DNA of 64,000 nt from contig JAKIUC010000012.1 in NCBI GenBank assembly GCA_021647785.1, forward strand, positions 16,023-80,022. Reading direction: 5' to 3'. Below, piece after piece: positions 12,301-19,892 of the stretch (position 1 is its first letter; the number at the start of each line of letters is the position of its first letter). The position numbers and the translations under genes were made by a program. Below the pieces are notes generated by a model, which did no database searches, was not told the origin of the DNA, and was given only the letters and a program-made list of their open reading frames with translations. Source of the DNA: Melioribacteraceae bacterium (lineage in GTDB: Bacteria > Bacteroidota > Ignavibacteria > Ignavibacteriales > Melioribacteraceae).

Positions 12301-12845
12301 GATATAGAATTACAAACAAATTTGTTGAAAATTATTTTGGAAGAGTTTTTGAAAGCCCAAATACTGTTTTTAGTGATGAATTATTAAAGCCAGAAATACA
12401 AGGAATGGACACATTTGTTGATGGAGTAAAAAATATTACAGAAGCTCAGAAAAAAATAGCAAAATCATATTTTACTGATGGTAGCATTGAGTTTGCGATA
12501 CCACCATTAAAGGCGATACTTCATATTATGGTGAATGGTGAATTTGAAGGGAAAGGCACTAATGACCCTGGATTTAGAAATTTATTTGATAGAGATTACG
12601 TAATTAAGAGCGACTGGTATAGAGAAAGAATTGAAGCTAAGCAGAAAAAAGAAATAGCTTTATTTGAAAAACACATTAAGAATTTAAATTCATTTATGCT
12701 GAAAGACAGATATTCGGAAGTTGTAGATGAATTAGAAATTAAAAACAGATTGGACTACGCCTTAAAGGAGTTAAAGTATTTGAAATCATCTGAGTATCTA
12801 AATAATTTAGTTGGCAGCATTGGTTTAGATTTACTTTACAAATAA
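9390..12845 (+). CDS. PPi-dependent phosphoenolpyruvate carboxykinase
   Basis: The protein is recognised as the pyrophosphate-type PEPCK known from Propionibacterium and Entamoeba. It interconverts PEP + CO2 + Pi and oxaloacetate + PPi, and is much larger than the ATP or GTP enzymes. The 1151 residues match that family in length and in blocks I know from it: YRLQQGVLHNP near the N-terminus, SIFGNAGNPFLP, HTGCVILAPH, VIADNYFGYSKKEVKTQI, the P-loop-like GGGKSEISKSISD (about 490-502), QRPDDATHRGYDKQAE, and TGKSPSTTGAGSEGALTKGP (about 866-885). It is monocistronic, divergent from tgt and convergent with the CorC-like gene. With ppdK (27070) it suggests PPi-linked PEP metabolism. Family assignment is from memory of the sequence, not a search. 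Confidence 0.9.
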   Translation: MDYKRKFGYNNEGKSISLNRKRLIQFINLKLSSKGFPYYGEGKENKFLDIAQDLISDSQEKERLLSKYLSPADYRIQKFLNKYFSDVIDSEKIKLPHNTFELDRHGIARILSIAPDSHKFESDIISSYRLQQGVLHNPIKDKRTTKGVFHVAEGGLPVPDDKKSVPKIAAANLLSLALKPPKELMRLPYTSTSKEKAELFVSLLLRPIVSPEIPGLMKEKSLEVRFFAPGNLVSNLDFVESIFGNAGNPFLPQNDSALDCEHWTGHTGCVILAPHLINSNKKALGLPNISDASEREIRDGMFWEKEDELYNNGGAFKITIRTDEGIIVTVIADNYFGYSKKEVKTQIGYSANLSGNSEEEHAGGALAFPSYSQTEIFHNDDLVPKDNHTFEQVKEMYSDIMDLQKDGYGIDKIYPNIIYVPEDVEIDINKQKVFWTNNGKEKAIKLLPKNIYVLPEGYKVRMEKKPNAPSWRLIATVAEGTLCHKPSTVSGGGKSEISKSISDSILSGPFFVANFEDDFKLVEEIINKDYSNRFIKNIDYSDEEPTRKLLSSRRSLGSAIKLLTPSYDEYTEEYNNWLESIPQYIKGFVLIIKRFYLPEWGDNWKEHFSVDTVDGKLGHELQYNNRPLVANYLRVGFEANGAWRTFKLRQDFIASEKIQVEDDITTSVVVSANRLEYLSKSCKSKSLKFVKNCEYRLFQRPDDATHRGYDKQAEKDLSTPNSFISNFAPLTKKDAYNLIEDAIGFEKFTQPMKDLIKEFKNNKKGKYFVSSAHARIVDGKQTNNVRYLQDRLDIQNPIGKYVAEIGTRFFRKVPLEKPVLNQVDAVLPGRRNNKKGEGIRPLSVYNPIHYQELPELFMDFISSLTGKSPSTTGAGSEGALTKGPFNALYTITDLNNAMLSFILTGHNAFSTAAGYVGNVRVDHDISLLIPEIWSRLSTEERSPESLIKKGYLEKVEDFTYEGELILASRLGYRITNKFVENYFGRVFESPNTVFSDELLKPEIQGMDTFVDGVKNITEAQKKIAKSYFTDGSIEFAIPPLKAILHIMVNGEFEGKGTNDPGFRNLFDRDYVIKSDWYRERIEAKQKKEIALFEKHIKNLNSFMLKDRYSEVVDELEIKNRLDYALKELKYLKSSEYLNNLVGSIGLDLLYK

Positions 12846-12855
12846 TTATTCTAAT

Positions 12856-12873
12856 AATCCCTTACAGGGGATT
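12856..12873. terminator. possible weak hairpin between convergent genes
   Basis: AATCCC (12856-12861) and GGGATT (12868-12873) form a 6-bp stem with a 6-base loop between two converging genes. No T-run follows on either strand, so termination is only a guess. Confidence 0.3.
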
Positions 12874-12877
12874 GAGG

Positions 12878-14104
12878 TTAAAGTCTTTTTAATTTTAATA
12901 ACTCAATCCTCTGTTTTGAAGAATGAATAATTTCCACATTGAAGTTCCCAATTTTATACTCCTTCTTTTTACTCGGTATCATACCCAGCATAGTGATTAT
13001 GTAACCTGCAATTGTTTCATATTCCCCTTCCGGAATTTCAAGATTAAACTCTTCATTCAATCTATCTATCTCAATTTTGCCGCTAATAATAAAAGACTTA
13101 TCTGTGAGTTGTTTGCAAACATCATCTTCTGTATCATACTCATCTCTTATTTCACCAAGCATTTCTTCAATTATATCTTCGATGGTTACAATACCTTCAG
13201 TACCTCCAAACTCATCAACAACAATTGAAATAGAAATTCTCTTATCAATAAGCTCGTTCATAAGTTCTAAACTTTTCTTTGTTTCAGGAACAAAAAGTAT
13301 TTCTCTACGAATTTCTTCAATAGTTTTAGGAAATTTAAACATATCCAAAGCGAGAATAAATCCTTTAATGTTATCCATATTTTCTTCATAAACTGGAATT
13401 TTTGAATAACCGGATTCATTAAATATATTGATAGCTTCTGATATATCAGAATTAATTTCAATTCCAACAATATCTGTTCGCGGTGTCATAACTTCATATA
13501 TTTTTTGTTCACCAAGTTCAATAACTTTATTGATAACATCAAATTCACCTTCAACAAGTAAATTAGTTTTACTTGTTGCTACACTCTCTTGCAATAAAGT
13601 TTGAATATCTTCTTTATCAAAAAGACTGCTTATTTTCTCTTCTTTTATATTAGCAGCCTTTACAAGAAACTGAGAAAATGCAGCAGTAATAAATATAAGA
13701 GGCGAAAGAAGAAATGAAACTATTCTAACAGGAATTGCTGTAATAAGTACAAATTTATCAGGATACTCTCGTGCAAAATATTTTGGAATTAATTCCCCAA
13801 ATATTAATAATAGTAATGTGGATATAATTAAGATTGTTATATCAGAAAACCCTAATACACTGAATAAAAATAATGTAATCAAAGAAGAGAATGTAATATT
13901 AACAATATTGTTTGAGATTAGAATTGTAGAGAAAAAGACTTCTTGTTTTTCATTAAAGTAGGAAATTATTTTTGCTGGCAAATTATTTTTTCGCGCACGT
14001 AATTCAATTTTTAATTTATTTGAAACTACAAAAGCAATTTCAGAGGATGAAAAGAATCCACTTAATACCAAAAGTAATATTAATCCTAATATTTCATATT
14101 CCAT
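12878..14104 (-). CDS. CNNM/CorC-type membrane protein with CBS domains
   Basis: This 408-residue protein has the CNNM/HlyC-CorC architecture: an N-terminal DUF21 membrane domain with three to four helices (about 1-145, starting LGLILLLVLSGFFSSSEIAF), a CBS pair (about 195-315, with VMTPRTDIVGIE and VVDEFGGTEGIVTIEDIIEE), and a C-terminal transporter-associated domain (about 325-405, with LNEEFNLEIPEGEYETIAGY). Such proteins are linked to magnesium/cobalt efflux or resistance; many are annotated hemolysin without proof. It follows the lipoprotein gene by three bases, so the two form an operon. Confidence 0.88.
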   Translation of the reverse strand: MEYEILGLILLLVLSGFFSSSEIAFVVSNKLKIELRARKNNLPAKIISYFNEKQEVFFSTILISNNIVNITFSSLITLFLFSVLGFSDITILIISTLLLLIFGELIPKYFAREYPDKFVLITAIPVRIVSFLLSPLIFITAAFSQFLVKAANIKEEKISSLFDKEDIQTLLQESVATSKTNLLVEGEFDVINKVIELGEQKIYEVMTPRTDIVGIEINSDISEAINIFNESGYSKIPVYEENMDNIKGFILALDMFKFPKTIEEIRREILFVPETKKSLELMNELIDKRISISIVVDEFGGTEGIVTIEDIIEEMLGEIRDEYDTEDDVCKQLTDKSFIISGKIEIDRLNEEFNLEIPEGEYETIAGYIITMLGMIPSKKKEYKIGNFNVEIIHSSKQRIELLKLKRL

Positions 14105-14107
14105 ATA

Positions 14108-14599
14108 TTAATGAACCTCCGATATTTCAACACTCGGAATAAGATATATAATTTCGTTTGAACTATCACTAAGTAATAATTCTACATCAATAGTATTTTC
14201 TTTTTTCAAAATAGATGTGTAAAGTAATCCTCGAATTGAAGAGAATAGAATTGACTTTTTATTCTCTTCAAGGTTCTCTTCTGTTTTTGGAGTAAATTGA
14301 TAAATAGTATTATTATTTTGAATAATATTAATCTTTTTAATTGTAACATTTTCTAAATCGAATTTAGAATCTTCGAGCAATTCAATAGAACCTGTAACGT
14401 GAAAGCGTGCTTTAGCTCCTGGCATTAGATTAACCCAAGCATAAATTTGTTTTACATTTAAACGAATATCATCCTTATAAATTCCTTCAGATATTTTTGT
14501 GGTTGTTCTTATTTCTGGTACGGAAGAGGAACAACCTATAATAAACGTAAGTCCTAATATGAAAATTGCATAACTAAATAATTTAGAATTATTAAACAT
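14108..14599 (-). CDS. predicted lipoprotein of unknown function
   Basis: The 163-residue protein starts with a lipoprotein signal peptide whose lipobox reads FIIGC, followed by SSS. The mature part alternates short beta strands (SEGIYKDDIRLNVKQIYAWV, RFHVTGSIELL) and looks like one beta-sandwich domain. No family was recognised. Serine after the lipidated cysteine makes outer-membrane localisation plausible if Lol rules apply. It lies immediately upstream of the CorC-like gene, which suggests a shared envelope role. LptC was considered because it neighbours CorC-like genes in Bacteroidota, but the sequence does not resemble it. Confidence 0.65.
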   Translation of the reverse strand: MFNNSKLFSYAIFILGLTFIIGCSSSVPEIRTTTKISEGIYKDDIRLNVKQIYAWVNLMPGAKARFHVTGSIELLEDSKFDLENVTIKKINIIQNNNTIYQFTPKTEENLEENKKSILFSSIRGLLYTSILKKENTIDVELLLSDSSNEIIYLIPSVEISEVH

Positions 14600-14680
14600 T
14601 TTATGAATACTTGATATTATTGGAAAGTGAATTTTTTATTAAACATTCTATTTTTCATTAAAAGGATTTAATAGTTTTAA

Positions 14681-14718
14681 TCCTTCTATATTTTTAAAAT
14701 CCTTCTATATTTTTAAAA
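14681..14718. repeat. 19-bp direct tandem duplication
   Basis: Two identical 19-bp copies (14681-14699 and 14700-14718) lie head to tail across the 3' end of the PIN toxin gene. Nineteen is not a multiple of three, so the second copy shifts the frame and brings in the TAA stop used now. With one copy removed the toxin would read through to a stop at 14648-14650. Confidence 0.9.
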
Positions 14719-15056
14719 TCCTTCGTATTTCTAGTTACTAGTGTACTATTAGTATAAATTGCAGATGCTGCAATTATTGCATCTGGGATTTTAATCTTCT
14801 TCTTTTTGCGAATAGTAATTGTAAGACCTTCAATTATAAAATTATAGTCAACTCTCTTAAATTCATTTAATAATTGATTTATTGCAAACTCATCATCTGA
14901 TAACAATCTATCAAATGAAAAAAGCTCTAATTTTGTTATAAATGAATATGAAATAATTCCATCATTTGACAAAATATTTTCAAAAATTACTTTGCTAATG
15001 TTATTCCCATTTAGAAAATAGATAAAAAGATTTGTATCAAATAAAAACTTATTCAT
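14694..15056 (-). CDS. PIN-domain toxin, VapC-like, C-terminus altered
   Basis: This is a 120-residue PIN-domain ribonuclease of a type II toxin-antitoxin pair; such toxins cut tRNA or rRNA. The acidic metal-site residues can be seen: Asp in FLFDTN, Glu in TKLELF, Asp in IPDAIIAASA, and Asp in TRNTKDF. Its start overlaps the antitoxin stop by eight bases. The last residues (KNIEGF, stop) are produced by a 19-bp tandem duplication; without it the frame would continue LKLLNPFNEK, matching the usual VapC ending. The catalytic residues are kept, so activity may survive without the last strand. Confidence 0.82.
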   Translation of the reverse strand: MNKFLFDTNLFIYFLNGNNISKVIFENILSNDGIISYSFITKLELFSFDRLLSDDEFAINQLLNEFKRVDYNFIIEGLTITIRKKKKIKIPDAIIAASAIYTNSTLVTRNTKDFKNIEGF

Positions 15057-15264
15057 CGACTCTAAAATCTCTGTTCCATTCGTCTCTCATTTTTCTCTGA
15101 AATTTAAGCGGTTCAATTTCTCTACCTTTCAATAATCCAAATGTTGAATTTATTACATCTAAATCTGTCTCAATTAGTGTTTCAAATGTTTCATTGATTT
15201 CAACTTTTATATACTCATCAGTTATCTCTTTTACAGCACTTCGTGGTAATGTAATTATTGACAT
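15049..15264 (-). CDS. antitoxin of the VapC-like pair
   Basis: A 71-residue, strongly charged protein is placed directly before the PIN toxin with an 8-base overlap, the normal antitoxin-first order. The C-terminal part (FGLLKGREIEPLKFQRKMRD) looks like the toxin-wrapping tail of VapB-like antitoxins. The N-terminus is too short for a clear AbrB or Phd DNA-binding fold, so autoregulation is not evident. A Shine-Dalgarno-like AGGAGA lies just upstream on the minus strand. Confidence 0.72.
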   Translation of the reverse strand: MSIITLPRSAVKEITDEYIKVEINETFETLIETDLDVINSTFGLLKGREIEPLKFQRKMRDEWNRDFRVDE

Positions 15265-15362
15265 TTCATTCTCCTAAATATTATTATCTAATATACATTT
15301 CTATACAAATAATGTAAATGGATAAAGTCTGTTGCAGAAATTAATAAAACCAATAATGCTTA

Positions 15363-17018
15363 TTAAAATGCTGCAACTTCTTCATAAATTCCGAAATGTA
15401 TTTTAAGCTCGTCCACCATTTCTCCAAGTGTAACATAGTTCTCGGCAGCTTTAATAAATACGGGCATAAGATTAGTTCCATTAATTGCAGCTTCACTAAT
15501 TTCTTTCAAGCACTCAGCAACTCTAACATTATCCCTACGTGCCTTCAATGCAGCAAGTCTTGCTTTTTGTTTTGCTTCTACCTCTGGAGCAATCTGCAAT
15601 ATTGGAATATCTATCTTTTCATCTTTATCAACAAATTCATTTACTCCAACAATAAATTTTTCTTTTCTTTCCAATTCAATTTGGTATCTGTATGCAGCTG
15701 TTGAAATTTCTTTTTGAAAATACCCCGCCTCTATAGCTGAAACTACTCCACCAAGTGCATCTATTTCGTCAAATATTTTATTTGCTTCCTCTTCCATTTT
15801 GTTTGTAAGAGATTCAACGTAATAACTCCCACCAAGTGGATCAACAGAATTAATAACACCAGTTTCAAAAGCAATCATTTGCTGAGTACGTAATGCAATC
15901 TTCACAGCTTTTTCACTTGGGAGGGCAAGAGTTTCATCCATTGAATTTGTGTGAAGTGATTGTGTGCCTCCTAAAACCCCCGCCAATGCTTGGATTGCTG
16001 TTCTTACAATATTATTCTCCGGTTGTTGTGCAGTTAAAGTAGCACCAGCAGTTTGTGTATGAAAACGTAACCACCACGAACGTGGATTTTTTGCACCATA
16101 TTTCTCTTTCATCCTTTTCGCATAAATTCTACGTGCAGCACGGAACTTTGCAATCTCTTCAAAGAAATCGAGATGCGAATTAAAGAAGTGCGAAATTCTT
16201 GGAGCAAAATCATCAACATCAAGTCCGCGCTCAATAGCAGCTTCAATGTAGGCAAAACCATCAGCCAACGTGTATGCAAGTTCTTGCACAGATGTAGAGC
16301 CAGCTTCACGAATGTGATATCCGCTTACTGAGACTGGGTTCCATTGAGGAACCTCTTTAGTGCAATACTCAATCATATCAGTAATAATTCTCATCGAGGG
16401 TTTAGGCGGATAAATATATTCCTTCTGTGCAATATATTCTTTCAGAATATCATTCTGCAAAGTACCACGCAGTTTTTCAAAAGGGACACCTTGCTTTTTA
16501 GCCACTGCAAGGTAGAAAGCAAATATCATTGCAGCAGGTGAATTGATTGTCATCGAAGTTGAAACTTTATCCAAAGGTATTTCATCAAAGAGAATTTCCA
16601 TATCCTCAAGTGATGAAATTGCGACACCACACATTCCAACTTCGCCATCGCTAAGCGGACTATCGGCATCGTACCCCATCAGTGTTGGAAGATCAAACGC
16701 AACAGACAAGCCTCCCTGTCCGTGGTCTAATAAATATTTGAATCTTTCATTTGTATCTTCCGGAGTTCCAAAACCAGCGAATTGTCTCATTGTCCAAAGT
16801 CTTCCGCGATAACCATTTGTGTGAATTCCACGAGTGTATGGAAACTCGCCCGGGAAATTTATATCATCCAAAAACCTATTCTCATCCACATCATCCGGAG
16901 TGTAGAGTGGTTTAACATCTTCACCAGAAACAGATGTAAATTTTAATCCATTCGATTTTGAGTTCTCTAATCGCTCCGTATATTTTTCTTTTGATCTTCT
17001 ATATTCTTCAATGTTCAT
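15363..17018 (-). CDS. B12-dependent acyl-CoA mutase large subunit, isobutyryl-CoA mutase-like
   Basis: The 551-residue TIM-barrel subunit of a B12-dependent acyl-CoA mutase is recognised by [63 protein letters not shown] and [13 protein letters not shown]. The B12-binding domain is absent, as in split mutases, so a separate small subunit must be encoded outside this window. The two residues that separate methylmalonyl-CoA mutase (Tyr and Arg) from isobutyryl-CoA mutase (Phe and Gln) are Phe80 (RQFAGF) and Gln198 (KEYIAQ) here. I therefore expect isobutyryl/n-butyryl-CoA or a similar non-carboxylated substrate. No B12 riboswitch was seen upstream. The gene stands alone. Confidence 0.88.
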   Translation of the reverse strand: MNIEEYRRSKEKYTERLENSKSNGLKFTSVSGEDVKPLYTPDDVDENRFLDDINFPGEFPYTRGIHTNGYRGRLWTMRQFAGFGTPEDTNERFKYLLDHGQGGLSVAFDLPTLMGYDADSPLSDGEVGMCGVAISSLEDMEILFDEIPLDKVSTSMTINSPAAMIFAFYLAVAKKQGVPFEKLRGTLQNDILKEYIAQKEYIYPPKPSMRIITDMIEYCTKEVPQWNPVSVSGYHIREAGSTSVQELAYTLADGFAYIEAAIERGLDVDDFAPRISHFFNSHLDFFEEIAKFRAARRIYAKRMKEKYGAKNPRSWWLRFHTQTAGATLTAQQPENNIVRTAIQALAGVLGGTQSLHTNSMDETLALPSEKAVKIALRTQQMIAFETGVINSVDPLGGSYYVESLTNKMEEEANKIFDEIDALGGVVSAIEAGYFQKEISTAAYRYQIELERKEKFIVGVNEFVDKDEKIDIPILQIAPEVEAKQKARLAALKARRDNVRVAECLKEISEAAINGTNLMPVFIKAAENYVTLGEMVDELKIHFGIYEEVAAF

Positions 17019-17127
17019 CTTTATATTCTTTCTGTTTAATTTTTAATATTGAAATATACGAAAGAGTTTTGAAATGGATAAATTTTACTACTATTTGTGG
17101 CTACATTTTATTTTATCCAGGACTCCT

Positions 17128-17229
17128 GGCTGAGCGAAGCCTCCGAAGGAAACATTTTGCAGAAGCCCTTGGGCTGAGCGAAGCCTCCGAAGGAAACATT
17201 TTGCAGAAGCCCTTGGGCTGAGCGAAGCC
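17128..17229. repeat. 44-bp GC-rich tandem repeat, 2.3 copies
   Basis: Two exact 44-bp units (17128-17171 and 17172-17215) are followed by the first 14 bases of a third (17216-17229). Each unit carries the small palindromes GGCTGAGCGAAGCC and AGCCCTTGGGCT. The block is far richer in GC than the surrounding AT-rich spacer. It lies in the 338-base gap between the divergent mutase and GH2-like genes, upstream of the latter's promoter candidate. No coding content is seen. Confidence 0.85.
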
Positions 17230-17272
17230 GAAGCCTAACCTCTTATTTTACACTAAATTAGCTCATTTTTTC

Positions 17273-17304
17273 ATTGATTTCGCACTATTATTTTAGTATG
17301 TTTG
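17273..17304 (+). promoter_or_regulatory. candidate Bacteroidota-type promoter
   Basis: ATTG (17273-17276) is followed after 20 bases by TATGTTTG (17297-17304), fitting the -33 / -7 pattern TTTG-N20-TAnnTTTG with one -33 mismatch. The spacing equals that of the LacI promoter in this window. Transcription would start near 17311, which places an in-frame TTG at 17309 outside the message and supports the ATG at 17357. Confidence 0.5.
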
Positions 17305-17356
17305 TTGTTTGATTTTTACTCTATTTATTATTGAATTCAACAATTTTATTAAAAGT

Positions 17357-19882
17357 ATGAAAAAATATTTATTCTATTTTGTTACTCTAATTTTACTTTC
17401 CAATACTGTTTATTCACAAATTAGAATCAAAGAAATTTCATCTAACATTCCCAAGCATTTAACCAACTACTCCGACACAGAAACAAGAAATATTATTCCA
17501 TTTAATAATAATTGGATTCTAATTCCGGAAAATTCTGTGAGCAAAGGTGTTGAAATAGATATACCTTCGCGTTATATTTCTGATGAAACAATTACCTTCA
17601 TGAAATCATTAGAATTTTCTTCAGAAATTATTTCTGCAAACAATCTTAAAATTCACTTCCTTGGAATTTCTTACTCTGCTGATATTTATTTAAATGATGT
17701 TGTAATTTATAAAAAGCCTGGTGGAAATATTCCATTCTCTCTTTTGCTTCCGAGCGATTTACTTACCAATAATGATAAGAATACAATTACTGTAAAAGTA
17801 ACAAATGTATTAGATTCGGAAACGACAATTCCTATGTATCAAAGATTTCTATTCCCCAAAAATTCTGGTGGTATTGTACGTGATGTTTTTATAGAAATAA
17901 TTCCGAAAGAGAATATAGAAGTAGTTAGGTACTCAATTTTAATTGATAATCGATTAAAAAATGTTGATGTAAAATTTGATTTATTAATTAATAAAAAGAG
18001 TAGTAATGGAGAATATTTAATTGATTTATCGATTTTTGATAATAATGATAAACCTCTTGCAAATAAAAAAATTATGCTGGATGCTTCTTCAAAAGAGATG
18101 GAATTAAAACTAAAAATTAAGAATCCAAAATTATGGTCTCCGAAAACACCTAACCTATATTATGCTAAAATAAAATTGACAAAAAACGATTCATTAATTG
18201 ATGTCATCAAAAAAAACTTACTCTTTGCTAAATTTGAAAACCGCCCTGATGGATTATTTCTTAATAACAACATTTTTAATATTAAAGGTGTAACCTATAT
18301 TCATTCCAGCAAAGATTATGGGATGTTGATTTCTTATTCTGATTTATATAACGATTTGAAAATAATAAAAGAACTTGGGATTAATACTGTACGCTTTGCA
18401 AAATCGACCCCGCATCCATTTGCACTTGAAATTTCTGCTGAACTTGGCTTATTAGCATTTATTGAAATACCTTTGAACTCGATTCCAAATTGTTTTATTG
18501 ATGATGTAAACTTTACAAATCGTTTAAAAAGATATACTGAAGAATTCTCTAAAGAATATTCAAATTATCCGGCAGTATTTGCAATGGGAATTGGCGGCGG
18601 ATATTTATCAAATTCGCAAGAGCAGATTGATTTAATTAGTCAATTAAGCAAAATAATTAAATTGAAATCGCATAAACTTTCCTATGCATCTTTTCTTGGA
18701 ATACCACCAAAAGAGATTAATAATCTCGATTTATATGGGTTTGAGTTGTTTGAAAATTCAAGTTCTATGGAAAAATATTTAAGCACAACTTCAATTAGCA
18801 AGAAAAAAATATTTATAAGTGAAGCAACATATCCTACATACTTAGGAAATACTAATGGTTATTTAAATAATTTTTCGTTTGAAGCTCAGGCTAAATTCTT
18901 TGAAGAAACAATTGATTTAACCCGTTCTAATAAATTGTCTGGGTTTTTCATTAATTCGATGTTTGATTATCATGGAGATTTTAGCTCTCTTTTCACTAAC
19001 TACACTTCTGATAATAAATATGAAGTTGGAATAATTGGTGAGGATAGGAATATTAACCGCATAAGCTATAGCTTAATTAAATCTAAACTGCTTACAGATA
19101 AACGCGTTACTATACCTCTCGGAAGTAAAAAAGATGATGCACCAATGTTTTTTATTTTGGCTGGGCTTGCTCTTGCTGTGATGATGGGAATTCTTGTAAA
19201 CTCGAAAAAGAAATTTAGGGAAGATGCAACACGTGCACTCTTAAGACCATACAACTTTTTTGCAGATATTAGAGACCATCGTATTATTTCAGGATTTGCA
19301 ACTATAATTTTGATGTTTATTCTATCAGGGTCTCATGCATTATTGTTAAGCAATCTTCTATTCTATTTTAGAAATAATATCACTTTAGATAAATTATTAC
19401 TCTCTTTTGGAATGCCCTCTTTTATCTCCAGTATTAATTATTTTGCTTGGAACCCTACTGAATCTTTTCTCTTTTTCACTCTCTTTAGTATAGTTTTCTT
19501 TTTGATTATTAGTGTGATAATTTCTTTGGCTTCCTTCTTTCTTAAAATGAAAATTTATTTTAGAAATATTTTTATAACAGTTGTTTGGGCACTTCTGCCA
19601 TTAACTATTTTGCTTCCTTTGGTAATGGTACTTTATAGAATATTTATGGCTGATATAATTAACACATATCTTTATGGATTTTTAATACTCTATTTTGTTT
19701 GGATTTTACAGAGAATAGTAAAAGGAGTTTATGTAATTTTTGATATTAGTCTGAGGCGAGCTTACTTTTTTACATTTTTATTAATACTTTTCTCTTTAGG
19801 TGGGACCCTACTTTATTTCCAACTAAGTTATTCAACTATAAGTTTTATAATTAATTCAATTTATCAAGCTCAACTGATTTAA
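17357..19882 (+). CDS. GH2-like domain fused to a six-helix membrane domain; probable pseudoenzyme
   Basis: The start chosen is the ATG at 17357, giving a signal peptide (MKKYLFYFVTLILLSNTVYS) and 841 residues; a longer TTG start would lie before the likely transcription start. Residues about 20-280 resemble the GH2 sugar-binding jelly roll and Ig-like domain (FLGISYSADIYLNDVVIY), and 290-575 the GH2 TIM barrel (NIKGVTYIHSS, KELGINTVRFAKS). The usual acid/base motif G-N-E reads G413-G414-G415, while the nucleophile-like Glu489 in IFISEAT is kept. About six transmembrane helices follow (610-835), an unusual end for GH2. Catalysis is doubtful; a sensing or binding role is possible. smc begins 10 bases downstream. 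Confidence 0.75.
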   Translation: MKKYLFYFVTLILLSNTVYSQIRIKEISSNIPKHLTNYSDTETRNIIPFNNNWILIPENSVSKGVEIDIPSRYISDETITFMKSLEFSSEIISANNLKIHFLGISYSADIYLNDVVIYKKPGGNIPFSLLLPSDLLTNNDKNTITVKVTNVLDSETTIPMYQRFLFPKNSGGIVRDVFIEIIPKENIEVVRYSILIDNRLKNVDVKFDLLINKKSSNGEYLIDLSIFDNNDKPLANKKIMLDASSKEMELKLKIKNPKLWSPKTPNLYYAKIKLTKNDSLIDVIKKNLLFAKFENRPDGLFLNNNIFNIKGVTYIHSSKDYGMLISYSDLYNDLKIIKELGINTVRFAKSTPHPFALEISAELGLLAFIEIPLNSIPNCFIDDVNFTNRLKRYTEEFSKEYSNYPAVFAMGIGGGYLSNSQEQIDLISQLSKIIKLKSHKLSYASFLGIPPKEINNLDLYGFELFENSSSMEKYLSTTSISKKKIFISEATYPTYLGNTNGYLNNFSFEAQAKFFEETIDLTRSNKLSGFFINSMFDYHGDFSSLFTNYTSDNKYEVGIIGEDRNINRISYSLIKSKLLTDKRVTIPLGSKKDDAPMFFILAGLALAVMMGILVNSKKKFREDATRALLRPYNFFADIRDHRIISGFATIILMFILSGSHALLLSNLLFYFRNNITLDKLLLSFGMPSFISSINYFAWNPTESFLFFTLFSIVFFLIISVIISLASFFLKMKIYFRNIFITVVWALLPLTILLPLVMVLYRIFMADIINTYLYGFLILYFVWILQRIVKGVYVIFDISLRRAYFFTFLLILFSLGGTLLYFQLSYSTISFIINSIYQAQLI

Positions 19883-19892
19883 CGGAGAAGAT

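Noticed and set aside
14108..14599. LptC assignment for the lipoprotein next to the CorC-like gene
   Set aside because: The neighbourhood fits Bacteroidota lptC, but the sequence lacks the LptC-like repeats I know; only the lipobox and a beta-rich domain are visible.
17019..17127. Cobalamin riboswitch before the mutase gene
   Set aside because: The spacer is short and AT-rich, and I find no B12-box-like motif.
17309..17356. Longer N-terminus for the GH2-like protein from a TTG at 17309
   Set aside because: It would bury the signal peptide, and the likely transcription start (about 17311) lies after this TTG.
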